From assembly GCA_038746605.1 (NCBI GenBank), contig JBCDKM010000020.1, positions 28,092-92,091 of the forward strand: a DNA stretch of 64,000 bases, in the 5' to 3' direction. Origin of the DNA: Rubricoccus sp038746605. GTDB taxonomy: Bacteria; Bacteroidota; Rhodothermia; Rhodothermales; Rubricoccaceae. The position numbers and the translations under genes were made by a program. Positions 8,670 through 17,688 of this stretch are shown here, piece after piece. Each line of letters opens with the position of its first letter. Within the stretch, counting starts at the first letter, position 1. Under the pieces are notes generated by a model, which was given only the letters and a program-made list of their open reading frames with translations, searched no databases and was not told the origin of the DNA.

Positions 8670-11600
8670 TCAGCGAACGAGGAGCACGCGGCGAATCGTC
8701 GCGCGACCGCGTTCTAGGTCTAGCACGCGGACCACGTAGGTGCCGGCGCTCTGGCCCCGGAGGTCCAGCGGGATCTCGAACACCCCCGCCGCCTCCTCGC
8801 GGATCTCGCGGCGGACCACCTCGCGGCCGAGCATGTCGACTACGTCCACTCGGTAGCGGCCGGGTTCTTCGAGTGAGACGCGCGTCGTGGTCTGTCCCCG
8901 GAACGGGTTGGGGTAGACCGTCTCGATGGCGAAGGGCCGAGTTTCCAGGTTGGCGGGCGAGGGCAGAGGTCGGGCGGCAGCGCCCGCTTGCCCATCCACC
9001 ATGACGGTCTCAAAGCGGCCGCTGGCCGTGTCGCCGCGCCCTTCGTAATCCGTGGAGGTAGCCGCCAGCCCGACGAGCAGCGTCGGCGCGAGCGGCAGTT
9101 CGATGCTGCCTGCGCTTTCCCACGTCACGCCATCTCGTGAGAGGGCGGCGGCGATCACGTCGCCGGAGCGCTGGAACTGGAGCCACATGGGAGCGGCGTC
9201 GTAGCCGTCCGGGACAGGAAGGGAGGTGGTCGAGTTGCCAGCAGCGCCTCGGTACTGGATGCGGAGGCCGCGATCCGGCGTCGCGAGGAGCATCGCGTAG
9301 GCGCTCTCCCGCGAGAGGTCCTCGCGCATCATCAGGCCGACCTTCGCCCAGGGGTGAAGCCCCTGCACGTCGGTGAGATGGGCCATGATGGTGGCGTCGC
9401 CGTCGAGGGGCTGGTAGGCGAAGTGGAGGGCATCGGCGTTGCCCCAGAGGTCGCCCGCGCCCGTGACTGTGAAGACACCGTCGTCCACGACGGTGCCGCC
9501 CGCGACGGCCACCGGGCCGATGTCGGCGCTGAGCCAGGGGGCGGGCAGGCCAGAGCCCTCCACCTCCTCCGTCAGGGAGACACTGTCGAACGTGCCGCTG
9601 GCGGTGTCATCGCGCCCTTCGAAGTCGGTCGAGGTCGCCATCAGGCCGACCCGGATCGCCGCGCTCATGGGGATGGTGGCCGTGCCGGAGATGGACCACA
9701 CGGCACCATCGGGTGAGACGAAGGCCGTGATGGTGTCGCCTTGGCGGACGAGGCGGAGCCACGTGGGAGCGGCGAGGCTGGGACCTGGGGTCGAGGCTGT
9801 GGATTCTCCCGCCTCGGTGCGGTACTGGAGGTGCGCGCCGTTCTCCGGCGTGACGATAAGCATCGCGTGGGCGGACCCTCGCGAGAGGTCCTCGCGCATC
9901 ATCAGGCCGATCTTGGCCCAGGGGTGGACGCCGCTGAGGCCCGCCAGTCGGGCGGTCAGCGTGCCGTCGCCTGTGAGCGGCTGGTGGAGGAAATGGAAGC
10001 GGTCGGCGGAGCCCCAGACGTCGCCTGCCCCGGAGAGGGAGAACGTGCCGTTCATGTGGGTCGCGGAGCCGACCACGGCCACCGGGCCGATGTCCCGGCT
10101 GGCCCACGGCGCCGGAAGATCCTCGGGCGGGGGGGGAGCCCCGACCGGTCCGACCGACACGTCCGAGAAGACGCCCGAGGCGGTGTCGTTCCGGCCCTCG
10201 TAGTCCGTCGCGGAGGCCACCATTCCGACGTGGACGCCGATCTGCATCGGCAGCGCGATGGTGCCGAGTGGGATCCACGTCACGCCGTCGTCAGAGGTGA
10301 GCGCTGTGACGGTGTCGCCGTCTCGCTGGAGGCGGAGCCAGACGGGCGCCGCGCCGGACCGGCTGGCGGCGTTGACCATCGAGGCGCCCTGCGCCGGGCG
10401 GTACTGGAGATGGACACCGCTCTCAGGCGTCGCGATGATCATCGCGTGGGCGCTGCCTCGCGTGAGGTTCTCCCGGATCATCAGTCCGACCTTGGCCCAC
10501 GGATGCGCCCCCGTGAGGTCCGAGAGCCGGGCCGTGATGGCGCCGTCGCCGCCGAAGTCGCGGTGCGCGAAGTGGAAGGCGCCTGCGTTGCCCCACACGT
10601 CGCCTGCGCCCTCCACAGTGAACCTGCCGCCGCTCGCGCTGGTGGAGCCCGTCACAGCCACCGGGCCGATGTCTCGGCTACTCCATGGTGCAGGGAGTGG
10701 GCTCCCCTCGGGCTGGACATAGAGGTTCTGCTCCACGGTGTCCGTGAGCCCTGCGCCGTCCATGACTGTCAACTGCACGACGTAGTAGACGATTTCACCG
10801 TCCGCGCCGTGCTCAGGGAGCACGAACGAGGTCTCTGGCTCACTGGACGTGAACACGTCGAAGTGCTGGTGGTCGTCGTGCACCTGCGTGATCTCCCACT
10901 GGTAGAAGAGGTTCGCGGCGGGCTCGTCGGGATCGGAGGCGTTCGCGATCAGCGGCACGGTCTCTCCCACGCGAGCCCAGTCCCCGTCCAGCGGAGCCGC
11001 GATGGCAGCCGTGGGCGCCGTTCCGCCTGCCGTGATCGTGAGCGTCGTCGTCGCGGTGACGTTGTAGACGTCCGTGAGCGCGAGGGTGACGGTGTAGACG
11101 CCCTCCTGTGTGAAGGTGTGCGAGGGGTTCGCGGCTGTCGAGGTCGTGCCATCGCCGAAGTCCCAGGCCCGGGAGAACGCGTCGCCGTCCGGGTCGAAGG
11201 AGTCGCTGCTGCCGAACTGGACGGTGAGCGGGGTCATGCCTTGTGTCACGTCGGAGGTCGCGACGGGCACGGGCGGGTTGTTGGCATCGCCGGCAGTGTG
11301 GCGGAGGCGCTGAATGCGACCGTTCCAGACATCGACGAGGAGAAGGTGCTCCGTCGCGGGGTCGTACTCCACGTCCACGATGGTGCCCGTGTTGGCACTG
11401 AAGAGGCCCGCCTCGGTGAACGAGTCGTCGGTGTCGCCGGGGCGCCCATAGGCCATCCAGCCCTGCGAGTAGTCCGCGTAGAAGAACTGGCCCTGGTAGG
11501 CGACCGGGTATCTCGTGCCCTGGTAAAGATCGCCGCCCACGATGGTCCGGCCCGCGCGCGTCGGCGGGTTGGAGCGGGTCGCGTTGTTGCGGTGCCAGTA

Positions 11601-12674
11601 GGTAGACGGGAAGGTCTGAGAGGCCTGCGGGAACTCCCCGCAGCCGGAGTGGGGTGGGTTTCCGTTCTGGTACTCGTTGTTCGCGAGCGGCCCCTCGAAG
11701 CAGGGCCAGCCGAAGCTCTCGCCGCCGCTCACGACGCCCAACTCCTCGTACGTCTTCCAGCCCACGTCGCCGTAGATCAGACGCCCAGGATTGCCATCGG
11801 CGGGATCCGTGCTGCCATCGCCGAGGGCCGCGAAGCGGTAGGGGTTGCGGAGACCGGAGGCCCACACGCGCGATTCATTGTCCGAGGGATCGCCGGTGTA
11901 GAACGGGTTGGAGGGCAGGCCGAGACCCGTCGCAGGGTCTACGCGGAGGATCTTGCCCGCGAGGCTAGCGAGGTAGAGGGAGCGGTAGGAGCCCACGTCT
12001 TCGATCTCTGGCAGCTTGCCCGACCCGAAGCACTCGTCGTACTCGCCGCCGTCGTCCATGCGCCCGTAGTGCGCAGCGTCTCCGGTACCGACGAACAGCG
12101 TTCCATCGCTGCCGAAGTCCAGTGTGCCGGGCGCGTGGGAGAAGTAGCACGCCGGGATGCCCTCACGGAAGGTTTCGCCGATGAGCACCCGGCGCGAGGT
12201 CTCGTCGGCGCGGTTGGGGTTGGAGGTGCGAACGGTGTAGCGCGTGAGGCGCCCGTAGGCATCCTTCCGCCCTCGGTCTGCCGTCTCCAGGTGGTCTACG
12301 GTGTAGAGGACGTAGACGTAGCCGTTGGACTCGAAGTCGGGGTCGAGCGTGAGGCCGAGAAGACCGCGGTCGTGGTGGTTGAGGACCTCGCTCTCGATGT
12401 TGAGGAATGGCGTCGTGATGCGCTGGCCGTTCTGGATCACGTAGACACGGCCGCGTTTTTCGGCCACGAAGATCCGTCCGTCCGGTGCCGCCGCCAGTGC
12501 GACGGGCGTGTCGAACCGGGCGCCGGCGGCGGCGTCTTCGAGGTAGAAGCCGGGCGGCAGGTTGGCCTGGAGCGAGGCCGAGGCGGGCGGAGTGGCGAGA
12601 AGCTCGGGCAGGCCCTGCGCGAACGCCGGGGCGGCGAGCAGGACGGCCAGGAGCGGAAGCAGGCGGGTAGGCAT
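8670..12674 (-). CDS. Secreted glucose/sorbosone dehydrogenase-type protein with PKD, three sugar-binding-like modules and a T9SS tail
   Basis: This protein of 1334 residues starts with a signal peptide (MPTRLLPLLAVLLAAPAFAQ). Residues about 30-460 form a six-bladed propeller of the PQQ glucose/sorbosone dehydrogenase family, with ALAAAPDGRIFVAEKRGRVY and DRGLLGLTLDPDF. A PKD-type domain follows (SFDPDGDAFSRAWDFGDG). Three tandem modules of about 185 residues at roughly 655-840, 848-1035 and 1038-1228 each begin with APW-SRDIGPVAV or a close variant and contain HPWAK(V/I)GLM(I/M)RE. They resemble DUF1349-like concanavalin folds. The last ~90 residues (YPNPFRGQTTTRVSLEEPG to the end) are a type IX secretion sorting domain. 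The ATG at 12674 begins the signal peptide. Confidence 0.88.
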   Translation of the reverse strand: MPTRLLPLLAVLLAAPAFAQGLPELLATPPASASLQANLPPGFYLEDAAAGARFDTPVALAAAPDGRIFVAEKRGRVYVIQNGQRITTPFLNIESEVLNHHDRGLLGLTLDPDFESNGYVYVLYTVDHLETADRGRKDAYGRLTRYTVRTSNPNRADETSRRVLIGETFREGIPACYFSHAPGTLDFGSDGTLFVGTGDAAHYGRMDDGGEYDECFGSGKLPEIEDVGSYRSLYLASLAGKILRVDPATGLGLPSNPFYTGDPSDNESRVWASGLRNPYRFAALGDGSTDPADGNPGRLIYGDVGWKTYEELGVVSGGESFGWPCFEGPLANNEYQNGNPPHSGCGEFPQASQTFPSTYWHRNNATRSNPPTRAGRTIVGGDLYQGTRYPVAYQGQFFYADYSQGWMAYGRPGDTDDSFTEAGLFSANTGTIVDVEYDPATEHLLLVDVWNGRIQRLRHTAGDANNPPVPVATSDVTQGMTPLTVQFGSSDSFDPDGDAFSRAWDFGDGTTSTAANPSHTFTQEGVYTVTLALTDVYNVTATTTLTITAGGTAPTAAIAAPLDGDWARVGETVPLIANASDPDEPAANLFYQWEITQVHDDHQHFDVFTSSEPETSFVLPEHGADGEIVYYVVQLTVMDGAGLTDTVEQNLYVQPEGSPLPAPWSSRDIGPVAVTGSTSASGGRFTVEGAGDVWGNAGAFHFAHRDFGGDGAITARLSDLTGAHPWAKVGLMIRENLTRGSAHAMIIATPESGVHLQYRPAQGASMVNAASRSGAAPVWLRLQRDGDTVTALTSDDGVTWIPLGTIALPMQIGVHVGMVASATDYEGRNDTASGVFSDVSVGPVGAPPPPEDLPAPWASRDIGPVAVVGSATHMNGTFSLSGAGDVWGSADRFHFLHQPLTGDGTLTARLAGLSGVHPWAKIGLMMREDLSRGSAHAMLIVTPENGAHLQYRTEAGESTASTPGPSLAAPTWLRLVRQGDTITAFVSPDGAVWSISGTATIPMSAAIRVGLMATSTDFEGRDDTASGTFDSVSLTEEVEGSGLPAPWLSADIGPVAVAGGTVVDDGVFTVTGAGDLWGNADALHFAYQPLDGDATIMAHLTDVQGLHPWAKVGLMMREDLSRESAYAMLLATPDRGLRIQYRGAAGNSTTSLPVPDGYDAAPMWLQFQRSGDVIAAALSRDGVTWESAGSIELPLAPTLLVGLAATSTDYEGRGDTASGRFETVMVDGQAGAAARPLPSPANLETRPFAIETVYPNPFRGQTTTRVSLEEPGRYRVDVVDMLGREVVRREIREEAAGVFEIPLDLRGQSAGTYVVRVLDLERGRATIRRVLLVR

Positions 12675-12898
12675 CACGACGAGAGGGTACGGGTCCCGCG
12701 CGCAGCGAGAACCCTGTGCCATGAAAGGCGCTCTCGCATCTCTGCCGCATGATGCGCGGCCTGTGTCGCGATTTGGATGCGTGTCAGGCTCTTGATCGGT
12801 GTGGCCTAAACCCGCGGTCTCAATCTGAGACAGTTCGATGGGTTCGTTCCTCCCGCTCCGGTTGGGCGCCTTCAGGCCCGTCGGCAGAGGACGCAGGT

Positions 12899-12932
12899 CC
12901 GCCTCGGTGTGCCCGTGGAGGTACCGAGGCGG
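12899..12932. repeat. Palindromic repeat, long-loop form, beside ettA tail copy A
   Basis: Arms CCGCCTCGG and CCGAGGCGG enclose TGTGCCCGTGGAGGTA. Its loop (GTGTGCCCGTGG) matches the reverse complement of the loop of the copy at 13711, which lies next to the other ettA tail copy. Confidence 0.85.
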
Positions 12933-12937
12933 ACAGG

Positions 12938-13024
12938 CCAACGGCCAGAGGCCAACAGGCTACCGCGTCAGCTGGCGGTACTTGATGCGCTTCGGGATGT
13001 CCGCGTCCGTACCGAGGCGGGCGC
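12938..13024. repeat. Direct repeat, copy A: duplicated 3' end of ettA
   Basis: These 87 bases match 13751..13837 with three differences, all outside the coding part. The 65 bases from 12960 are identical and spell the last 21 codons of ettA plus the stop, but here no ettA body follows. The copy ends at ACCGAGGCGGGCGC, which is a half-site of the palindrome family. Confidence 0.9.
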
Positions 13025-13052
13025 TGTGGGAGACGCGATGTAGCTTGAGCAC

Positions 13053-13490
13053 ATGCGCGTCTATCTCGACCTCTGCGCGATCCAGCGGCCTCTCGACGAT
13101 CAATCGCAACTCCGCGTCCGAGCGGAGGCCGATGCTGTTCTCGACGTGCTGGCCCTCTGCGCCTCGGGAGCCCTCACACTGATCGCCTCGGGCGTGCACA
13201 CTGTCGAGATCGCGAGGTGTCCCTATCCCGACCGTCGCGATTTCGTAGACGACGTTCTGGCACTGGCCTCTCACTACGTGGAGGTCGATTCTACCCTCCG
13301 CCAGCTTGCGGCCGACTACGAGTCGGGCGGAGCGCGCCGTCTGGACGCGATTCACCTCGCGGCGGCCGTTACGGCTGAAGCGGCGTACTTCTGCACCACC
13401 GACGACCGGCTCTTGAAGCGGGGTCGTACGTTGGACACTCGCACGACCTCGGTCGTGTCCCCGCTCGAATTTCTTCTCTCGCTCGAATGA
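13053..13490 (+). CDS. PIN-domain protein, probable toxin nuclease
   Basis: This 145-residue protein has PIN-fold acidic positions: MRVYLDLCAIQRPLDD at the N-terminus, an E in SGVHTVEIAR, RRLDAIHLAAA in the last third, and FCTTDDRLLKR near the end. PIN toxins cut RNA and normally pair with a small antitoxin. The downstream small gene overlaps it by four bases (ATGA), so translation is coupled, but here the toxin comes first, opposite to most VapBC loci. The pair is bracketed by two copies of the ettA tail, which suggests it arrived as one unit. Substrate RNA is unknown. Confidence 0.85.
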   Translation: MRVYLDLCAIQRPLDDQSQLRVRAEADAVLDVLALCASGALTLIASGVHTVEIARCPYPDRRDFVDDVLALASHYVEVDSTLRQLAADYESGGARRLDAIHLAAAVTAEAAYFCTTDDRLLKRGRTLDTRTTSVVSPLEFLLSLE

Positions 13491-13702
13491 CCGTCCCGAC
13501 CCGTCCTCTCCACGAGATCGACCGTGCCGGTCGTGCGGCGCTCGTGCGCGAACTCGGGGTGGCGGACGCCCTCCGCTTCCTCCGCCAATACACCACGGGA
13601 AGCGGCGATTACACCGCCGAGCGCGAGCAGTGGCAAGGTGACGCCTCGTTGGACGAGTTGCTCGACCAGGCGGAGCAAGCAGACCGGGAGCGGGACGCCT
13701 GA
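13487..13702 (+). CDS. Small acidic protein, probable partner (antitoxin) of the PIN protein
   Basis: This 71-residue acidic protein has no clear match in my knowledge. It contains VADALRFLRQYTTGSGDYT, then AEREQWQG and an acidic helical tail (LDELLDQAEQADRERDA). Its size, charge and four-base overlap with the PIN gene point to an antitoxin or a chaperone for the toxin. No ribbon-helix-helix or AbrB-type DNA-binding motif is obvious, so autoregulation may be lacking. The function is inferred only from context. Confidence 0.7.
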   Translation: MTVPTRPLHEIDRAGRAALVRELGVADALRFLRQYTTGSGDYTAEREQWQGDASLDELLDQAEQADRERDA

Positions 13703-13710
13703 CGCGCCGT

Positions 13711-13744
13711 CCGCCGCGGTGCCACCACGGGCACACCGTGGCGG
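13711..13744. repeat. Palindromic repeat, long-loop form, beside ettA tail copy B
   Basis: Arms CCGCCGCGG and CCGTGGCGG are each one base off the family consensus, and enclose TGCCACCACGGGCACA. It starts nine bases after the stop of the small partner gene and is inverted in loop sequence relative to 12899. Confidence 0.8.
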
Positions 13745-13772
13745 ACGGAGCCAACGGCCAGAAGCCAACGGA

Positions 13773-15455
<1,683 letters not shown>

Positions 15456-15555
15456 GTCAGGGTGTTCGGGTGTCGAGGTTCGGTCGTCGGAATTCGGTGG
15501 GTAGCTGCTCTGCAGGAGGCGGGCTGGCGGGACGTGTGAACGCGGTCTCCCACAG

Positions 15556-15700
15556 GTGTCATCCCGAGGGAAGCGGAGCGACAGCCTGTCCCGAGGGACG
15601 CCGAGGGAAAGGATCTCCGCACGATCTGCGCGCTGTCGGTACCGCTCCCTATGGCCCGCCATTCCGCGTCGAGATCCCTCGTGTGCGCTCGGGATGACAC
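15556..15700. repeat. 145-base element with GTGTCATCCCGAG terminal inverted repeats
   Basis: The ends are GTGTCATCCCGAG and CTCGGGATGACAC, a perfect 13-base inverted pair. Inner parts GGATCTCCGC and GAGATCC are also arranged around a centre. It codes for nothing apparent. Elements with this TCATCCCGAG motif occur in many Bacteroidota genomes from memory; it behaves like a small non-autonomous repeat. Confidence 0.8.
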
Positions 15701-15800
15701 GAAGGCGAGATCACGATCTCGGCCGGTGGCATCGCCAGCGTCGCGAAGGTAGGCGGGGCCGCCCCCTCGAAGGGCCAATCCCGCGCGAAGCCGACTCTGC

Positions 15801-15820
15801 CCGCCTCGGTACCGAGGCGG
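15801..15820. repeat. Palindromic repeat, short form, TA centre
   Basis: This is a perfect CCGCCTCGGTACCGAGGCGG. The left flank GACTCTGC also recurs before the copy at 62801, so the element is a little longer than its core. Confidence 0.9.
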
Positions 15821-15918
15821 AGGGGGCTGGGGCTCGGATAGGCCCTTACCCTGTTCCTCTCCCGGCGGGAGAGGGGACCCTCTAGGCGGTTGCGGAGCCG
15901 GAAGGGAGGCGTTTGCTT

Positions 15919-15947
15919 CCCAGAACCCAGAACCCAGAACCCAGAAC
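15919..15947. repeat. Heptanucleotide array, CCCAGAA units
   Basis: Four units of CCCAGAA run directly up to the stop codon of era. Similar period-7 arrays lie at the ends or starts of ftsK, purK and rpiA. Confidence 0.85.
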
Positions 15948-15948
15948 C

Positions 15949-16923
15949 TCAGCCGTACCCGTACTCCCGGAGGTGCCCCTCCTTGTTACGCCAGTCCGCG
16001 CGTGTCTTGATGTGGAGCTGGAGGTACACCGGGCGCCCCAGAAACTCCTCGATGCCGTGCCGGGCGCGCTGGCCGAGCCGCTTGAGCGCGCTCCCGCCCT
16101 TGCCGATCAGAATCGCCTTCTGGCTATCGCGCTCCACCACGATGTCGCAGGCCACGAAGTCCTTCTGGCCCTGGCGCTCCTCGAACGTGAGAACCACGAC
16201 CGAGGTGGAGTAGGGGACCTCCTCGCGGAATAGCTCGAAGATGGCCTCGCGGACGATCTCCGCCACGAAGAAGCGCTCCGGGTGCTCGGAGATCTGCTCC
16301 GGCGGGTAGTACGGCGGGCCTTCGGGGATCCGCGCGAGGATGAGGTCCAGCAGGTTGTTCGCGCCGTTGCCGTTCAGCGCCGAGATCGGGACGACCTCCT
16401 CGAAGTCGTGCTGGGCCTGGTAGAGTCCCACGAGTGGGAGCGCGTCCGACGGCTGGGCGAGGGCATCCACCTTGTTGAGTGCGAGAAAGGCGGGGCCGCG
16501 AAAGCGCTCCAGCTTTTCGAGGGCGCTCGCGGCATCGTGGGAGATGCGGTCCTCGGTGGCGTCGGCCATGAAGACGGTCACGTCCGCGTCTCCGAGGGCG
16601 CGGTCCACGTCGCGCATCATGTGATCGTGGAGGCGGTACTTGGGCCGCACGACCCCGGGCGTATCCAGGAAGACGAGTTGATAGGGCGGGGCCGCGTCGG
16701 TCTCGGAAAGGATGCCGAGCACGCGGTTGCGTGTGGTGCTGGGGCGCTTCGAGACGATGGAGAGCTTGGTGCCGAGGAAGCGGTTGAGCAGCGTGCTCTT
16801 GCCCACGTTCGGCGCGCCCACGAGGGCGACGTAGCCGCTCTTGTGGCGGTCGGGCGAGACGAGGGGCGAGGCCGCGCCGATGGGTCGGGAGTCGCCCTCG
16901 GGCAGCGGTAGGGAGTCAGACAT
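15949..16923 (-). CDS. era: GTPase Era
   Basis: This 324-residue GTPase is involved in 16S rRNA maturation and 30S assembly. It has a G1 loop VGAPNVGKSTLLNRFLG at about residues 35-51, a G3 DTPGVVRPKY, a G4 NKVD and a C-terminal KH domain with LIGKGGSALKRLG that binds rRNA. The N-terminal extension of about 30 residues before the G domain is longer than in many Era proteins. The gene is 129 bases downstream of an uncharacterised gene on the same strand and ends against a heptanucleotide array. Confidence 0.95.
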   Translation of the reverse strand: MSDSLPLPEGDSRPIGAASPLVSPDRHKSGYVALVGAPNVGKSTLLNRFLGTKLSIVSKRPSTTRNRVLGILSETDAAPPYQLVFLDTPGVVRPKYRLHDHMMRDVDRALGDADVTVFMADATEDRISHDAASALEKLERFRGPAFLALNKVDALAQPSDALPLVGLYQAQHDFEEVVPISALNGNGANNLLDLILARIPEGPPYYPPEQISEHPERFFVAEIVREAIFELFREEVPYSTSVVVLTFEERQGQKDFVACDIVVERDSQKAILIGKGGSALKRLGQRARHGIEEFLGRPVYLQLHIKTRADWRNKEGHLREYGYG

Positions 16924-17000
16924 AGGCGGAGCCTACGCCCGTGCGGTCGGTCCGTTCGCGGAGAGCACGCGGGATCGAGAGGGGCGCGATGTGACGCTCT

Positions 17001-17046
17001 CCGCCTCGGCATCGCCGTAGCCCTCCCCACGAACGGTCCGAGGCGG
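17001..17046. repeat. Palindromic repeat, long-loop form (degenerate loop)
   Basis: Arms CCGCCTCGG and CCGAGGCGG enclose 28 bases with little pairing. It lies six bases before the stop of the gene at 17053, in the gap upstream of era. Confidence 0.65.
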
Positions 17047-17052
17047 GGTGGG

Positions 17053-17451
17053 TCACGCGTCGGACACGTCACCCTCGGGCTGGTCCGGTGACTCCACGTG
17101 CGCGGGCTCCGAGACGCTACCCGGCGTCGGGGTGTCGTCTGCGTGGCGACCTACGTACTCGCCCACGCCCAGCACCACATCGACGCGCCAGCCGCGCGAT
17201 GAGTACAGCGACAGGTCTGGCGAGAGGTTGTGATAGACCGCGAGCACGACGTGCCGCCACTCGCGCTCGCCGTCCTCGTCGAACCGGACGTAATCCCCGA
17301 CGCGGGGCAGCGCGTGCAGGTCGGCGTCTTTGCAGCCGACGAGCGTGCGCTCGGCGCCGAGGAAGTGGAGGCGGACGGGGACGTCGGGCGTGACATCCTG
17401 AGCCTGCGCGCGGCGGCGCGCGGCCCGGTCTCGGGCGCGGGTCGTGGACAC
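17053..17451 (-). CDS. Conserved-looking hypothetical protein (start uncertain)
   Basis: No family was recognised. The C-terminal two thirds look like a folded domain: VRLHFLGAERTLVGCKDADL, then LPRVGDYVRFDEDGEREW and VVLAVYHNLSPDL, with an acidic proline-rich tail. The only ATG in frame is far upstream at 17637 and would add a low-complexity Arg-rich stretch. The GTG at 17451 (VSTTRARDR) gives a more natural protein of 132 residues. The gene is upstream of era on the same strand. Confidence 0.55.
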   Translation of the reverse strand: MSTTRARDRAARRRAQAQDVTPDVPVRLHFLGAERTLVGCKDADLHALPRVGDYVRFDEDGEREWRHVVLAVYHNLSPDLSLYSSRGWRVDVVLGVGEYVGRHADDTPTPGSVSEPAHVESPDQPEGDVSDA

Positions 17452-17619
17452 GGGGAGAGGGTGGGGCGGCCTCCGAAAGAAACCGCCTATCGCCTCATTT
17501 CGAGACCTCGGCCGTTCACCGCGTGAGCTTGTCCGGCCACGGACAGAACGTTCCCACCTGTCTCGCGGGATCGCTTCCGAGGCTCGTTCTTTGCGGCCTC
17601 GCGCGAGGCGAAACAGAAC

Positions 17620-17650
17620 GGGGGCGGGCGCCACCACAACACCCGCCCCC
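17620..17650 (-). terminator. Strong GC hairpin downstream of the pseudopilin operon
   Basis: GGGGGCGGG (17620-17628) pairs with CCCGCCCCC (17642-17650). On the minus strand it is followed by GTTCTGTTT. It lies 39 bases past the stop of the last pseudopilin-like gene. Confidence 0.6.
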
Positions 17651-17655
17651 TGGTC

Positions 17656-17675
17656 CCGCCTCGGTGCCGAGGCGG
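17656..17675. repeat. Palindromic repeat, short form, TG centre
   Basis: A perfect core lies 13 bases past the stop of the 720-residue pilin-like gene and abuts the GC hairpin at 17620. Confidence 0.9.
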
Positions 17676-17688
17676 ACGGAGTCAGAGG

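Larger units (their letters stand above)
12675..13052. other. Intergenic region upstream of the secreted dehydrogenase-type gene
   Basis: This stretch holds the presumed promoter of the divergent secreted protein gene, a long-loop palindrome (12899..12932) and copy A of the duplicated ettA tail (12938..13024). A TAGCTTGA box at 13041, four bases before the PIN gene start, could be a Bacteroidota-type -7 element. No gene is seen. Confidence 0.6.
15456..15948. other. Repeat-rich intergenic region between ettA and era
   Basis: This stretch of almost 500 bases holds four repeat types in a row: the TCATCCCGAG inverted-repeat element (15556..15700), a palindrome (15801..15820), a nine-base hairpin CCTCTCCCG/CGGGAGAGG (15856..15874) and a heptanucleotide array (15919..15947). 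No coding region is convincing. Confidence 0.75.

Noticed and set aside
9741..12752. Open frame of about 1000 codons on the plus strand opposite the secreted dehydrogenase-type gene
   Set aside because: It is a by-product of GC-rich codon use; the translation is low-complexity Arg/Gly/Val and has no domain, whereas the minus strand encodes clear domains.
15919..15947. Possible CRISPR-like array
   Set aside because: The units are seven bases long without spacers, so it is a simple tandem repeat. No other CRISPR-type array or cas gene was seen.
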